64,000 bases of DNA from Rhodococcus sp. HNM0563. GTDB lineage: Bacteria > Actinomycetota > Actinomycetes > Mycobacteriales > Mycobacteriaceae. Shown here in pieces: positions 1-9,516 of the stretch. The stretch is from positions 310,001 through 374,000 of the forward strand of contig NZ_JAASAF010000004.1 in NCBI RefSeq assembly GCF_012726195.1. The letters run 5' to 3'. A program made the position numbers and the translations under genes. Below the pieces are notes generated by a model. It was not told the DNA's origin. It did not search any database and worked only from the letters and a program-made list of their open reading frames with translations. Positions within the stretch are counted from its first letter, which is position 1, and each line of letters starts with the position of its first letter.

Positions 1-2
1 CC

Positions 3-3000
3 CACATGGCCGACGAACTCCTCGTCACGCTCACCCACATCGTCGAGCAGCCGGACCGGCCGATCTCGATGCTCGGCAGTGTCGATGCCCACGACGGTCC
101 GATGCGCGAGCGTGCACCGCAGTCGGTGGTGCAGCGGTTCCTGATCCAGGTCGGGGAACGACCCGATGCCCCCGCGATCGTCGTGGACGGGACGGAGACC
201 AGCTATCGCGAGGCCGGTGCCCGCGTCGAGGCGCTCGCCCGCGCGCTGACCGCGCGCGGAGTAGGTGCAGGGTCGGTGGTCGGGGTCGCGGTCGGCAGGG
301 ACGCCGGCCTGCCTCTGGCGTTGCTCGCGGTGCTGCGATGCGGTGCCGCCTACCTGCCGCTGGATGTCGACTATCCACGCGATCGTCTGCAGTACATGCT
401 CGACGATGCACGTCCGGTCTGCGTGCTGGTGTCTGCGGCGACCGCCGACGACGTCGGATGGATGGACCTCCCCGCGGTGCGAGTCGACGCGGCCGGCGTG
501 GAGATTCGGGCAGAGGTCGTGCTGCCGGAGGTCCCCGTCGCCGACGACCGGCTCGCCTACATCATCCACACGTCGGGGACGACCGGAAAACCCAAGGGTG
601 TCATGGTCACCTCGGCCAACCTCGCGGCGTTCGCGGATGCCACGGACCGGCTGGGCTGGATCGACAGTGACGATCGGGTGATGGCGGTGACCACCGTGTC
701 GTTCGACATCGCGGTGCTGGAACTGCTGTGTCCGCTCGCACTCGGTGCGTCCGTGGTGGTGGCTCCGCGCTCGTCGGTGGTGGACCCCGAGAAGCTGGCC
801 GCGCTGATCGAGGCGTCCGGTGCCACGGTCGTGCAGGCGACCCCGTCGCTGTGGCGACTGCTCCTGGCCGTGCCCGGCGTGCGGACGGCGCGTGCCCTGA
901 TCGGTGGTGAAGCGGTGCCCGCCGAACTGGCCGATCAACTGACCGCGGTCAGCGACGAGGCCTGGAATGTGTACGGCCCGACGGAAGCCACGGTGTGGGC
1001 CACGACGGACCGCCTCACCGCGGGTGCGCCGGTCACGATCGGTGGACCGTGGATCGATGTGCGAGCCACTGTTCTCGACGACCTCCTCCGGGAGGTTCCC
1101 GAAAGTGCGTTCGGCGAGCTGTACCTGGGAGGCGCCCAGATCGCGCGGGGCTACCTCAACCGACCGGGGCTGACCGCGACCCGATTCGTCGCCGACCCGC
1201 GGCGACCGGGGGAGCGGCTGTACCGGACGGGCGATGCGGTACGCAGACGCCGCGGCCGTATCCAATACCTGCGGCGCACCGACGATCAGGTGAAGGTGCG
1301 CGGGTTCCGGATCGAGCTCGGCGAGGTCGAGACTGCGCTGCGCGCGTTGCCCGAGGTCACCGACGCGGCCGCGAAGGTGGCTGCGATCGCGGATGGATCG
1401 TCCCGGCTCTTCGGGTACGTCGTTGTCCGTGACGCTGCCGCGGCCGATCCGGTCCGGATGCGGCAGGCACTGGCGGAGTCGCTGCCGGATCAATTCGTGC
1501 CGCAGGCGATCACTGTCGTCGAGTCTCTGCCGCGCACGCTGAACGGCAAGCTCGATCGCGCGGGCCTGCCTGCGCCGGCGATCACCGCCCCGCCGAGCGG
1601 GACGCGCCCTGGCGCCGGCGACCGGGCATCGGGATCGATCGCAGAGGATCTCGTTGCCGCAGCCCGTGACGTCCTCGGCACCGAGATCGACATGCGATCG
1701 AACTTCTTCGCTCTCGGTGGGGACAGCATCGCCGCAGTGCGGTTCGTGGCAGCGGCGTCCGGCCGGGGGGTGCGCATCGTCGTGGCCGACGTGTTCGAGT
1801 GCGACACCCTGGATGAACTCGTGGATCGTGCAGTTCGGGTGTCGATCGGAGACGACGTACCGCACTCGCGTGCCGAGCTCGTCGAGATGGACGATGCGGC
1901 CCGAGCGCGCGTGGACACCGAGTACCCCGGGTGGCAGCAGGTTCTGCCGCTGACCCCGTTGCAGCGGGGAATGTACTTCCAGTCCGTGAGCGGCGGGCTC
2001 GGTGCCGCGGACAACTATCACGTGCAGCACCGCTTCACATTCGCGGAGCCCGCCGACCGCCGGGCACTGGCCGCTGCGTTGGCGGCCATCGTTCTCCGAT
2101 ACCCGAACCTCGCTGCGGCATTCACGCATTCGATGTTCGCGGAACCTGTGGCGGTCATCGGTCCGGTGACGATCGACATCGAAGAGAAGCAATCCGGATC
2201 CCTCGCCGGACTCGATGACATCGCTGCCGACGAGTTCGCTCGGCCCTTCACGCTCGACCGCGCACCACTGGTGCGCACGGTGCTCGTCACGGCACCGGAT
2301 ACGGCCGGGCAGCTGATCGTGACTCAGCATCACCTCCTGTCCGATGCGTGGTCCCAGGGAGTGCTGTTCACCGAACTGTTCACGCTCTACGGCGTCGCGA
2401 AGATGCTCGTCGGCCTGTACCCGGCGGACGCGGCAGGCGATCGGGAGGTGGCGTCGGCACTGCAGCGTGTGCTCGTTCCGGCGGCGGACTTCACCGATCA
2501 TCTGCGTCATCTCGCGGGACTCGATGCGAAGGTCGCTGCGAAGGCCTGGACACTCCACCTGGCCGATCTCGACGAACCGACGCTGCTCGCACCGAACGCG
2601 GTGCCCGGCACGATGTCGCTGCCCAATCGCGTCACCTGCCGGCTCGACGACTCGGTGCGCGACGAGATCGTCGCTCTTGCAGCAGAGAACGGTGTCACGG
2701 TGTCGACCGTGATGTCGCTCGCGTGGGCACTGACTCTGCGCCGACTGACCGGACGCGACGATGTGGTCTTCGGATCCACGGTGTCGGGACGCGACCCGCT
2801 CGTGCCGGATGTCGATCGTATGGTCGGGCTGACACTGAACACCGTGCCGGTCCGCGTTCACCTGCGTTCGTCCATGACCTTGGTGGATACGTTGCGCCGG
2901 TTGTTCGTCGATCAGGGTGCTCTGATCGAACATCACCATGCAGGTCTCGGCGAGATCACCCGTGCCGCAGGGTTCGGGGTGCTGTTCGACACGCTCGTGG

Positions 3001-5777
3001 TGTTCCGCAACGTCGGAGGTGACGAGGCGCGATTCGGTGTGTTCGAACGTGCGGGGATCTCGGCGGCGGAGGCGACGGACTCGACCCACTACGCGATCAC
3101 GCTCGACATCGACCCCCGGAGCCGCAGGGGTGGTATGGAGGTGACGATCGAGAACCGGCCCGATCTCGTCGACGACGAGGCAGCCGCGTCCCTCCTCGCG
3201 GACCTCACCGGCATGATCGAGGAGCTCGCGAGGGCTCGGGCGCGGGTCGCTACAACGGTGGCAGAGACCGGGCGTGCGTACGCGGAGCTGGAACGGACCG
3301 CGCTCACCGCGCCGCGCGAACCGATACCTCTGCCCGGCGCGGCACAGGGCAGCATCGACACGCTGTTGTCCGAACGCGCCACCGCGACCCCGCACTCGCC
3401 GGCGCTGACTTGCGGCGCCGAAACGTTCACTGCCGGTGAGTTCGACAGCCGGGTAACTGCGCTTGCTCGGCATCTGGTGGCGAGCGGAGTCGAGGCCGGC
3501 GACCTCGTCGCCCTGATGCTGCCGCGGATCGCCGATCACGTCGTGGCGATCTTCGCGGTGATGCGCGCAGGTGCCGCGTATCTTCCGCTCGATCTCGCGC
3601 ACCCGGCTTCGCGGCTGACGGAGATCGTGCTCGACAGCGGAGCCCGGACGGTCGTCACGGCCGACGCCCGCGCCGAAGGTGTTGCCGAAGTCGTGGCCGG
3701 GCTACCCGGGATCTGCGTCGTCGACCTCGCCGTCTCGGAGGTCGCCGAGGTCCTGGCTGGAGTTCGTCCCGCACCGGACGTGGCGCCGCACCGCATCGCT
3801 GGACCCATCCATCCGGACCAACCCGCCTATGTCATCTACACATCGGGCTCGACAGGTAAGCCGAAGGGCGTGCAGGTCGGTCACCGCGGCCTGACCACGA
3901 TGTACCACAACCATCGCGACGAGATATTCCGAGGCACAGAGGATCTCGTCGACGGTCGGCAGCTGCGGATCGCACATACCGTGTCGTTTTCCTTCGATAT
4001 GTCGTGGGAAGAACTGTTCTGGCTGCTGGCAGGTCACCACGTGCATGTCATCGACGAGGAGGCCAGGTCCGATCCGCGCTCACTGGTGCAGCACTATCGG
4101 ACCGTCGGGATCGACGTCGTCAACGTCACGCCGTCGTATGCGCGCGAACTGGTCGCTGCCGGCCTGCTCGACGGCGATCGGGCCCCGAAGCTGGTGATGC
4201 TCGGTGGTGAGGCCGTGCCACAGGAACTGTGGAGCCGGCTGCGGGACCAGGAAGGTATCGACGGCTACGATCTCTACGGCCCGACCGAATTCACCATCAA
4301 CGCGATGGGATCGGCCGTCGCGGACAGTGCGACCCCGTGCCTCGGCACACCGATCCGCAATGCCTGTGCACGCGTGCTCGATTCCGGGCTGCGTCCGGTC
4401 GCCATCGGCGCTGCCGGTGAGCTCTACATGTCCGGTGACGGTGTGGCGCACGGATATCGGGGCCGGCACGGACAGACCGCGTCGTTATTCGTGGCGGATC
4501 CGTTCTCGGCCGGAGAGCGGATGTACCGCACCGGCGATCTCGTCCGTTACCTCGACGGAGGGCGGCTGGAGTATCTCGGGCGAGTCGATCGGCAGGTCAA
4601 GATCCGGGGTATCCGCATCGAACTCGGCGAGATCGAGTCGGCACTCGAGGCGTTGCCGGGAGTGGCGCGGGCCGCCGCGACGGTCCTGTCGACCGGCAAC
4701 GCGTCGCGACTGATCGGGTACGTCGTGGCCGACGGTGCGCAGACGGAGAGCGAACTGCGCGCACAATTGCGTGACACGGTTCCGGCGCATCTCGTTCCGG
4801 CGCAGATCGTGCGAGTGGACACCATCCCCCTCACGGTCAACGGCAAGCTCGACCGGGCGGCCCTACCCGAACCGCCGCGCCGCAACGTCGCGGATTCGCT
4901 TCGCACGCCGACACAGTGGATGGTGGCCGCCGTGTACTGCGACCTGCTCGGGTTGGACGAGGTGGGCGCAGACGACGGTTTCGTCGACTGCGGTGGAGAC
5001 TCGCTGGCAGCGATGCGATTGGTCTCGCGGCTCGAACGCGACACCTCCGTCCGGGTGGATGTCGCGGAGCTGCTCGAACGCCAGACAGTCGAGGCGGTGG
5101 CAGAACTCGTCGACGCCCGCCGGGGCGGTGACGCCGACGATGCGACGGGCGACGTGATCCGCTTCGGCCGCAGCGGAATCGGAGAGCTCCTGTTCTGCAT
5201 CCATCCGGCCGGAGGCTTCGCGTGGCAGTTCGCGTCGTTGGCCTCGATGCTCGACCGTCCCGTCGTCGGACTGCAGCTTCCCGTGCACGACCGTCCCGAG
5301 TCGTTCGACGACCTCGTCGCACACCACCTGCGGGCCGTGCGCCGCGAACAGCCGCGAGGGCCGTACCGCCTGCTCGGATACTCATTCGGTGGAACGCTTG
5401 CGCACGCGATCGCGGCGGCGTTGACAGCGTCCGGTGACACCGTCGACTTCGTCGGGTTGGTGGACAGTGAACCACTCGACGGGCATAGCACCGATGTGCC
5501 GGCAGGACACGCGTCCGGACTCCCCTCGGAGCTGGCCGCCGAGATCGCCGAGAACTTCGCCTACACCGCGACTCTGCTGGATACGGCGAAGGCGCCGGTG
5601 TACTCGGGGACCCTCACGCTGTTCGAGGCCCAGCGGTCGAGGCCACCGGTCTGTTTTTCCGACCGGTGGGAGCGAATCCACGACGGGACACTCGTAGTCC
5701 ACTCCGTGGACGCAGATCACGACGGCATCGCGACGGCAGCCGGGTGGCGGCAGATCCTGCCCGCACTCGAGGAATGA
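3..5777 (+). CDS. Non-ribosomal peptide synthetase, C-terminal part (A-T-C-A-T-TE), 5' partial
   Basis: The reading frame is open at the window edge, so the true start lies upstream; the first ATG (position 6, residue 1 here) follows what looks like the tail of a condensation or epimerisation domain. Domains in order: adenylation 1 (about 42-525; core [14 protein letters not shown]), carrier 1 (LGGDS, Ser574), condensation (about 640-1085; H775-H776-LLS-D780-AW), adenylation 2 (about 1115-1620; [14 protein letters not shown]), carrier 2 (CGGDS, Ser1666) and a type I thioesterase (GYSFGG, Ser1793; a late HDG supplies a candidate His). Reading the specificity pocket by alignment to GrsA gives DILQIGVVWK for A1, close to the glycine code, and DMENLGLINK for A2, identical to the ornithine/N-hydroxyornithine code I recall from exochelin-type enzymes. 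There is no epimerase domain in this part. A chain ending Gly-hydroxyOrn, released by a thioesterase, fits heterobactin-type siderophores. The product assignment is inference; the domain calls are firm. Confidence 0.95.
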   Translation, partial: HMADELLVTLTHIVEQPDRPISMLGSVDAHDGPMRERAPQSVVQRFLIQVGERPDAPAIVVDGTETSYREAGARVEALARALTARGVGAGSVVGVAVGRDAGLPLALLAVLRCGAAYLPLDVDYPRDRLQYMLDDARPVCVLVSAATADDVGWMDLPAVRVDAAGVEIRAEVVLPEVPVADDRLAYIIHTSGTTGKPKGVMVTSANLAAFADATDRLGWIDSDDRVMAVTTVSFDIAVLELLCPLALGASVVVAPRSSVVDPEKLAALIEASGATVVQATPSLWRLLLAVPGVRTARALIGGEAVPAELADQLTAVSDEAWNVYGPTEATVWATTDRLTAGAPVTIGGPWIDVRATVLDDLLREVPESAFGELYLGGAQIARGYLNRPGLTATRFVADPRRPGERLYRTGDAVRRRRGRIQYLRRTDDQVKVRGFRIELGEVETALRALPEVTDAAAKVAAIADGSSRLFGYVVVRDAAAADPVRMRQALAESLPDQFVPQAITVVESLPRTLNGKLDRAGLPAPAITAPPSGTRPGAGDRASGSIAEDLVAAARDVLGTEIDMRSNFFALGGDSIAAVRFVAAASGRGVRIVVADVFECDTLDELVDRAVRVSIGDDVPHSRAELVEMDDAARARVDTEYPGWQQVLPLTPLQRGMYFQSVSGGLGAADNYHVQHRFTFAEPADRRALAAALAAIVLRYPNLAAAFTHSMFAEPVAVIGPVTIDIEEKQSGSLAGLDDIAADEFARPFTLDRAPLVRTVLVTAPDTAGQLIVTQHHLLSDAWSQGVLFTELFTLYGVAKMLVGLYPADAAGDREVASALQRVLVPAADFTDHLRHLAGLDAKVAAKAWTLHLADLDEPTLLAPNAVPGTMSLPNRVTCRLDDSVRDEIVALAAENGVTVSTVMSLAWALTLRRLTGRDDVVFGSTVSGRDPLVPDVDRMVGLTLNTVPVRVHLRSSMTLVDTLRRLFVDQGALIEHHHAGLGEITRAAGFGVLFDTLVVFRNVGGDEARFGVFERAGISAAEATDSTHYAITLDIDPRSRRGGMEVTIENRPDLVDDEAAASLLADLTGMIEELARARARVATTVAETGRAYAELERTALTAPREPIPLPGAAQGSIDTLLSERATATPHSPALTCGAETFTAGEFDSRVTALARHLVASGVEAGDLVALMLPRIADHVVAIFAVMRAGAAYLPLDLAHPASRLTEIVLDSGARTVVTADARAEGVAEVVAGLPGICVVDLAVSEVAEVLAGVRPAPDVAPHRIAGPIHPDQPAYVIYTSGSTGKPKGVQVGHRGLTTMYHNHRDEIFRGTEDLVDGRQLRIAHTVSFSFDMSWEELFWLLAGHHVHVIDEEARSDPRSLVQHYRTVGIDVVNVTPSYARELVAAGLLDGDRAPKLVMLGGEAVPQELWSRLRDQEGIDGYDLYGPTEFTINAMGSAVADSATPCLGTPIRNACARVLDSGLRPVAIGAAGELYMSGDGVAHGYRGRHGQTASLFVADPFSAGERMYRTGDLVRYLDGGRLEYLGRVDRQVKIRGIRIELGEIESALEALPGVARAAATVLSTGNASRLIGYVVADGAQTESELRAQLRDTVPAHLVPAQIVRVDTIPLTVNGKLDRAALPEPPRRNVADSLRTPTQWMVAAVYCDLLGLDEVGADDGFVDCGGDSLAAMRLVSRLERDTSVRVDVAELLERQTVEAVAELVDARRGGDADDATGDVIRFGRSGIGELLFCIHPAGGFAWQFASLASMLDRPVVGLQLPVHDRPESFDDLVAHHLRAVRREQPRGPYRLLGYSFGGTLAHAIAAALTASGDTVDFVGLVDSEPLDGHSTDVPAGHASGLPSELAAEIAENFAYTATLLDTAKAPVYSGTLTLFEAQRSRPPVCFSDRWERIHDGTLVVHSVDADHDGIATAAGWRQILPALEE

Positions 5778-5845
5778 TCGAGTTCGCGACAGAGTCTCGG
5801 ACGGTACGAAGAAACACGCAAGACGAATCAGGGAAGGACAACACA

Positions 5846-6073
5846 GTGCTCACGCGCGAGATCGTCATCGGAGACATCGCCAGTGCTCTGGATCAGCCGC
5901 TCGAATCGATCAGCGACGAGGTGAATCTCCTCGACGAAGGGTTGGATTCGATCCGGATCATGGGACTTGTGGAACGCTGGCGCTCCGCGGGGGTGGAGGA
6001 CCTCGATTTCCCGACGCTCGCCGCCGATCCGACCGTGGCACACTGGGTTGCCGTTGTGCTCGGCGAGTACTGA
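5846..6073 (+). CDS. Stand-alone aryl-carrier (phosphopantetheine-binding) protein
   Basis: The protein is 75 residues long, from a GTG start with the Shine-Dalgarno gggaagg eight bases upstream; longer upstream starts would run into the NRPS gene. It is a four-helix carrier domain with the phosphopantetheine site GLDSIRI (Ser35). The context LLDEGLDSIRIMGLVERW and the later DPTVAHW resemble the aryl-carrier domain at the C-terminus of EntB/DhbB rather than a peptidyl carrier. In catecholate siderophore pathways that domain receives 2,3-dihydroxybenzoate from a DhbE-type ligase. Here it is free of the isochorismatase half. It lies 68 bases after the NRPS and 24 bases before the reductase gene, in one apparent operon. 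A generic acyl-carrier role remains possible. Confidence 0.85.
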   Translation: MLTREIVIGDIASALDQPLESISDEVNLLDEGLDSIRIMGLVERWRSAGVEDLDFPTLAADPTVAHWVAVVLGEY

Positions 6074-6097
6074 TTTCTTCGAACGAAAGGGCTATCG

Positions 6098-7933
6098 ATG
6101 GCTGGGACCGTCCGCGAGCTCGAGGTATTTCCCATCTGTATCCGAGAGATGGACGTGCTTCGAGTCGAAGATGTCACACCGGGTATGCGCCGGGTGACGG
6201 TCGGAGGACCGTCGATGGACTCCCACGTTCGTGACGGTGTCGAGTTGCCGCCGGTACGGACCAGTGGTTTCGACGACGACGTCAAGCTGTTGCCGGTCGA
6301 CCCGAAGACCGGGAAACTGCCGTTCGAGGTGCCTCGGAACTCCGACAGCGGTGCTGTCGAGTGGCCGTCGGGATCGTTCCAATACGCCCGGACCTACACG
6401 GTGCGCTCCTTCGACGCAGACAGCCGTGAGATGGCCATCGACTTCGCGATGCACGAGGGCGGGCTGGCGTCGGACTGGGCGAATCGTGTGCAGCCAGGGG
6501 AGAAAGTCCTCATGGCGGGGCCGAAGCATTCTGCCGGCCTACCCACCGCAGCCGACTGGATGCTCATCGCGGGCGACGAGACCGCACTGCCCGCGATCGC
6601 GCACTGCCTCGAGCAACTCCCACCGGATCTGCCCGCGACGGTGGTGATCGAGGTCGCCGAACCGTCGCATCGACAAGAGCTGAAATGCGAGGCACCCCTC
6701 GACGTCACCTGGCTGTTCCGTTCCGACAGCGGAGGTGAGTCGAAACTGGTCGAGACAGTGCAGGCGGCACAGTGGCGTCCCGGTCAACCGTATCTGTGGG
6801 TTGCAGGCGAGACACTGACGATCAAGCCGCTGCGACGTTGGGCGAAGCGGGACAAGGAGATCGCGAAGGAGTTCGTCGAGATCACCGGGTACTGGCGTCA
6901 CCGGGAGGTTGCGCATGCTGCGGCGGATTCGCAGGCAGTCACGGCGGTTGCCGAGGCCGACCCGGACGCGCAGTTGCACGAGATGTCCGAGTTGCTGCCG
7001 GCGCTCGCCATCCGGACAGCAGTGACCGTCGGGCTCTTTCCCGCGATCGACGGCGGTGCCGACACCGCGGCCACGATCGCCGCAGAGTGCGGTACGCACC
7101 CCACGGCGACGGCGAAACTGCTGCGCCATCTCGTACTGATGGATCTGTTGTCCGTCGAGGACGGCCGGTTCGCACTCACCGAGATGGGATCGATCCTGGC
7201 CGATCAGGACACGTTCGCCAGCCAGGCGCTGCACTTCGACAAGATCCACACCCGGCTCGACATGGCCTTTCTGGGACTGCTCGACGCTGTCCGGACCGGG
7301 GCGCCCGCAGCCGGACACGGCTTCGCCGACAAGCTTCGGGAGCCCGGGTTCGTGGATGACTTCCACGAGGAGGTCGCGTTCGGGTCCGTGTACCGCGCGC
7401 CGGCACTACCCGACGCGGTCGATCTCGACGGTGTGCACACGGTCGCGATCTACGGGGAAGGTGCAGGCGTCTACGCCGATACTCTCGCCCGCCTTCATCC
7501 CGGCCTCAAGATTTCGCTCGTGGGACTGCCCGCCCAGAACACCCGGAACCTGCGCGACGTGGCCGAGTCGCGCCGCGAGAAGATCCAGCGCATCGACGGC
7601 AGCGAGTTCACCGCACTCGCGACACCCGTCGACCTCGCCGTCGCAGTCGAGATGGTCGACAGCCACCCCGACGCCGACGCGCGCCTGCTGCTCGGTGCAC
7701 TCGGTGCGTCTGCGCGACGGGTCGTGCTGGTCACCGACGTACTCGATCCGCAGACCACCGACGACCACGAGACAGAAGCGGATCTTCTGAAACTGTGCCT
7801 GCACGGCTCAGGCCAGCGCACCGAGGCGGAACTGTCTGCGCTGGTAGCGGAGTCGGGATGCGGAACCCCCCGATTCGGGGCGCTGGGCTGGGGGTCGACG
7901 GTCGTCGAGTTCAGCGGTACGCGTCAGCTGTAG
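6098..7933 (+). CDS. Siderophore-interacting FAD reductase fused to an O-methyltransferase-like domain
   Basis: This 611-residue protein is about twice the usual SIP length. Residues about 1-275 are the siderophore-interacting protein fold: a FAD-binding barrel with the RTYTVRSF motif, then an NAD(P)H domain (LIAGDETALPAI, then YLWVAGE, then GYWRHR). Such reductases release iron from ferric siderophores in the cytoplasm. Residues about 290-611 look like a class I O-methyltransferase: a winged-helix dimerisation region (ATAKLLRHLVLMDLLSVEDG) and a Rossmann part with a degenerate SAM loop (VAIYGEGAGVYADTLARLHP). The acidic residue normally before the glycine loop is replaced, so methyltransferase activity is uncertain. 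The ATG follows gaaaggg. The gene ends overlapping the convergent ABC gene by 10 bases. Its place behind the NRPS suggests recycling or tailoring of the same siderophore. Confidence 0.88.
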   Translation: MAGTVRELEVFPICIREMDVLRVEDVTPGMRRVTVGGPSMDSHVRDGVELPPVRTSGFDDDVKLLPVDPKTGKLPFEVPRNSDSGAVEWPSGSFQYARTYTVRSFDADSREMAIDFAMHEGGLASDWANRVQPGEKVLMAGPKHSAGLPTAADWMLIAGDETALPAIAHCLEQLPPDLPATVVIEVAEPSHRQELKCEAPLDVTWLFRSDSGGESKLVETVQAAQWRPGQPYLWVAGETLTIKPLRRWAKRDKEIAKEFVEITGYWRHREVAHAAADSQAVTAVAEADPDAQLHEMSELLPALAIRTAVTVGLFPAIDGGADTAATIAAECGTHPTATAKLLRHLVLMDLLSVEDGRFALTEMGSILADQDTFASQALHFDKIHTRLDMAFLGLLDAVRTGAPAAGHGFADKLREPGFVDDFHEEVAFGSVYRAPALPDAVDLDGVHTVAIYGEGAGVYADTLARLHPGLKISLVGLPAQNTRNLRDVAESRREKIQRIDGSEFTALATPVDLAVAVEMVDSHPDADARLLLGALGASARRVVLVTDVLDPQTTDDHETEADLLKLCLHGSGQRTEAELSALVAESGCGTPRFGALGWGSTVVEFSGTRQL

Positions 7934-8751
7934 GCCTGCACCGCTCCGGTGGCCGACCACCGCCCGGCGCGGCGCTCGACGGCGATCGGATGCCGGAAGG
8001 CCTCGGAAATCGTTTCGGAGGTCAACGCCTCGTCGACCTCACCCCGAGCGACCACCGTGCCACCGGAGAGGACGAGAGCGTGTGTCGTCGAGGCGGGCAG
8101 TTCTTCGAGGTGGTGGGTGACCAGCACGGAAGCCAGTTCGGGGCGGAGTTGACGTAGCTCGGCGAGGACACCCAGGAGGACCTCGCGGGCTGCGAGGTCG
8201 AGTCCGGTGGTCGGCTCGTCGAGCAGTAGCAGATCCGGGTCGGTGACGAGGCCGCGCGCAATCAGTGCGCGGCCTCGTTCTCCTTGCGAGAGCACCGACC
8301 ACGGACTGTCGGTGATCGCACCGAGCCCGAGCATGCCGATCAACTCGCCGGCCTTGCGCTTCTCCTCGTCCGACGGGGTGGCTCGCGGCGGCAGTGAGGC
8401 GGATGCGTAGAGCCCGGTCAACACTGCGTCACGCACCGTGACACGAGGGTCGATACGTGTGCGTGGGTCGACGTGACCGATGTGTGTTCGCAGTGAGCGC
8501 ATGTCCACGCGCCCGAGACGGTGTCCGAGGACGTGCACGGTGCCGGTCGTCGGGTGCTGGTGGGCTCCGCACAATGCGAGCAGCGTCGACTTCCCGGCGC
8601 CGTTCGGCCCCATCAGCGTCCATTGCTCGCCTGCACGGACATCGAGATCGATGTGTGCGATCAGTGACCGGCCCTGACGCACGACGCTGACGTCCTGTAG
8701 TTGGAGGACGGAGGGGCGGTTATCTGTGCTCATGAATTCGTATTCTGTCAT
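7924..8751 (-). CDS. ABC transporter ATP-binding protein (orphan ATPase)
   Basis: A 275-residue single nucleotide-binding domain with Walker A GPNGAGKST (48-56), signature LSQGERG (154-160), Walker B LLLLDEP (174-180) and an H-loop within VTHHLEELP. It resembles YlmA- or iron-complex-type ATPases. No permease or binding-protein gene lies beside it, so the partner must be elsewhere, or the protein has a non-transport role. The start is unclear: the first ATG and the one at residue 7 both have weak ribosome-binding sites. The 3' end overlaps the convergent siderophore-reductase gene by 10 bases. It lies 72 bases downstream of the response-regulator gene on the same strand and may be read through from it. 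Confidence 0.85.
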   Translation of the reverse strand: MTEYEFMSTDNRPSVLQLQDVSVVRQGRSLIAHIDLDVRAGEQWTLMGPNGAGKSTLLALCGAHQHPTTGTVHVLGHRLGRVDMRSLRTHIGHVDPRTRIDPRVTVRDAVLTGLYASASLPPRATPSDEEKRKAGELIGMLGLGAITDSPWSVLSQGERGRALIARGLVTDPDLLLLDEPTTGLDLAAREVLLGVLAELRQLRPELASVLVTHHLEELPASTTHALVLSGGTVVARGEVDEALTSETISEAFRHPIAVERRAGRWSATGAVQAYS

Positions 8752-8823
8752 TTCGGAGTCAGAGCATCGGTGATGGCCAGCAGGTGTTCCCGGGCGGTGG
8801 GCGCTGTGACGGTGAGGGCGGTG

Positions 8824-9516
8824 TCAGGGAGTGCGCGCGTAGCGCACCTGCGGTCGCCCGGCCTTTCCGTATTCGGTGAGTCGCACGAGTGCCCCGTCGT
8901 CGGCGAGACGCTCGAGATAACGCCACGCCGTCACCCGTGACACGCCGATCCCGGCGCCGACCTGAGCGGCAGTGCACGGGGCATCCGCGTCCCGGAGGTA
9001 CCCGACGATGAGGTCGAGGGTCGCGGGCGCGATGCCTTTCGGACTCGATGCGCGCGAGTCGGACGTGCGCAACGCCGACATGGCGCGATCGATCTCGTGC
9101 TGCCCGGCGGCCTTTCCTGAGTCGTCGAGCGCCTCACGGTAGGACACGTAACGTTCGAGTTTGTCGCGCAGGGCCGCGAAGGTGAACGGCTTGAGTAGAT
9201 ACAGCACGATTCCGCGGGCGACGGCGGTGCGCACCACCTCGAGTTCGCGCGCCGAGGTCACAGCGATGATGTCGGGACTCGGATGGAACACACTCAGCGC
9301 GGCTGCGATGTCGAGTCCGCTGGTGTCGGGTAGCCCGATGTCGAGGAGCACGAGGTCGATCGGCTCCCCCCCGTGAGCTGCCGTGGTCACGGCGCGCAGT
9401 GCATCCTGTCCGGTGTGCGCGACCGCAACGACGGTGAAACCCGGTATGCGAGCGAGATATTCGCGATGGGCTTTCGCGATCAACGGCTCGTCCTCGACGA
9501 TCAGCACACGGATCAT
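8824..9516 (-). CDS. CitB/DcuR-type response regulator
   Basis: A 230-residue protein whose ATG overlaps the TGA of the upstream kinase gene (ATGA), so the two are translationally coupled. The N-terminal receiver domain starts MIRVLIVEDEP, with phospho-acceptor Asp59 in LVLLDIGLPD and Lys in YLLKPF. The C-terminal domain (about 150-230) has a helix-turn-helix ending in GVSRVTAWRYLERLADDG, typical of regulators paired with CitA/DcuS sensors. These systems sense C4-dicarboxylates or citrate and switch on the transporter gene. The neighbouring divergent dctA-like gene fits that role. The longer frame running upstream to 9804 only overlaps the kinase gene and is not used. Confidence 0.92.
   Translation of the reverse strand: MIRVLIVEDEPLIAKAHREYLARIPGFTVVAVAHTGQDALRAVTTAAHGGEPIDLVLLDIGLPDTSGLDIAAALSVFHPSPDIIAVTSARELEVVRTAVARGIVLYLLKPFTFAALRDKLERYVSYREALDDSGKAAGQHEIDRAMSALRTSDSRASSPKGIAPATLDLIVGYLRDADAPCTAAQVGAGIGVSRVTAWRYLERLADDGALVRLTEYGKAGRPQVRYARTP

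Noticed and set aside
6-8. ATG at position 6 as the true NRPS start
   Set aside because: The codons at the window start are in the same open frame and the sequence begins inside the end of a preceding domain, so the gene is truncated by the window.
8752-8823. IdeR/DmdR iron box before the ABC ATPase gene
   Set aside because: No ttaggttag-type palindrome is present in this gap, so iron control of this ATPase is not supported.
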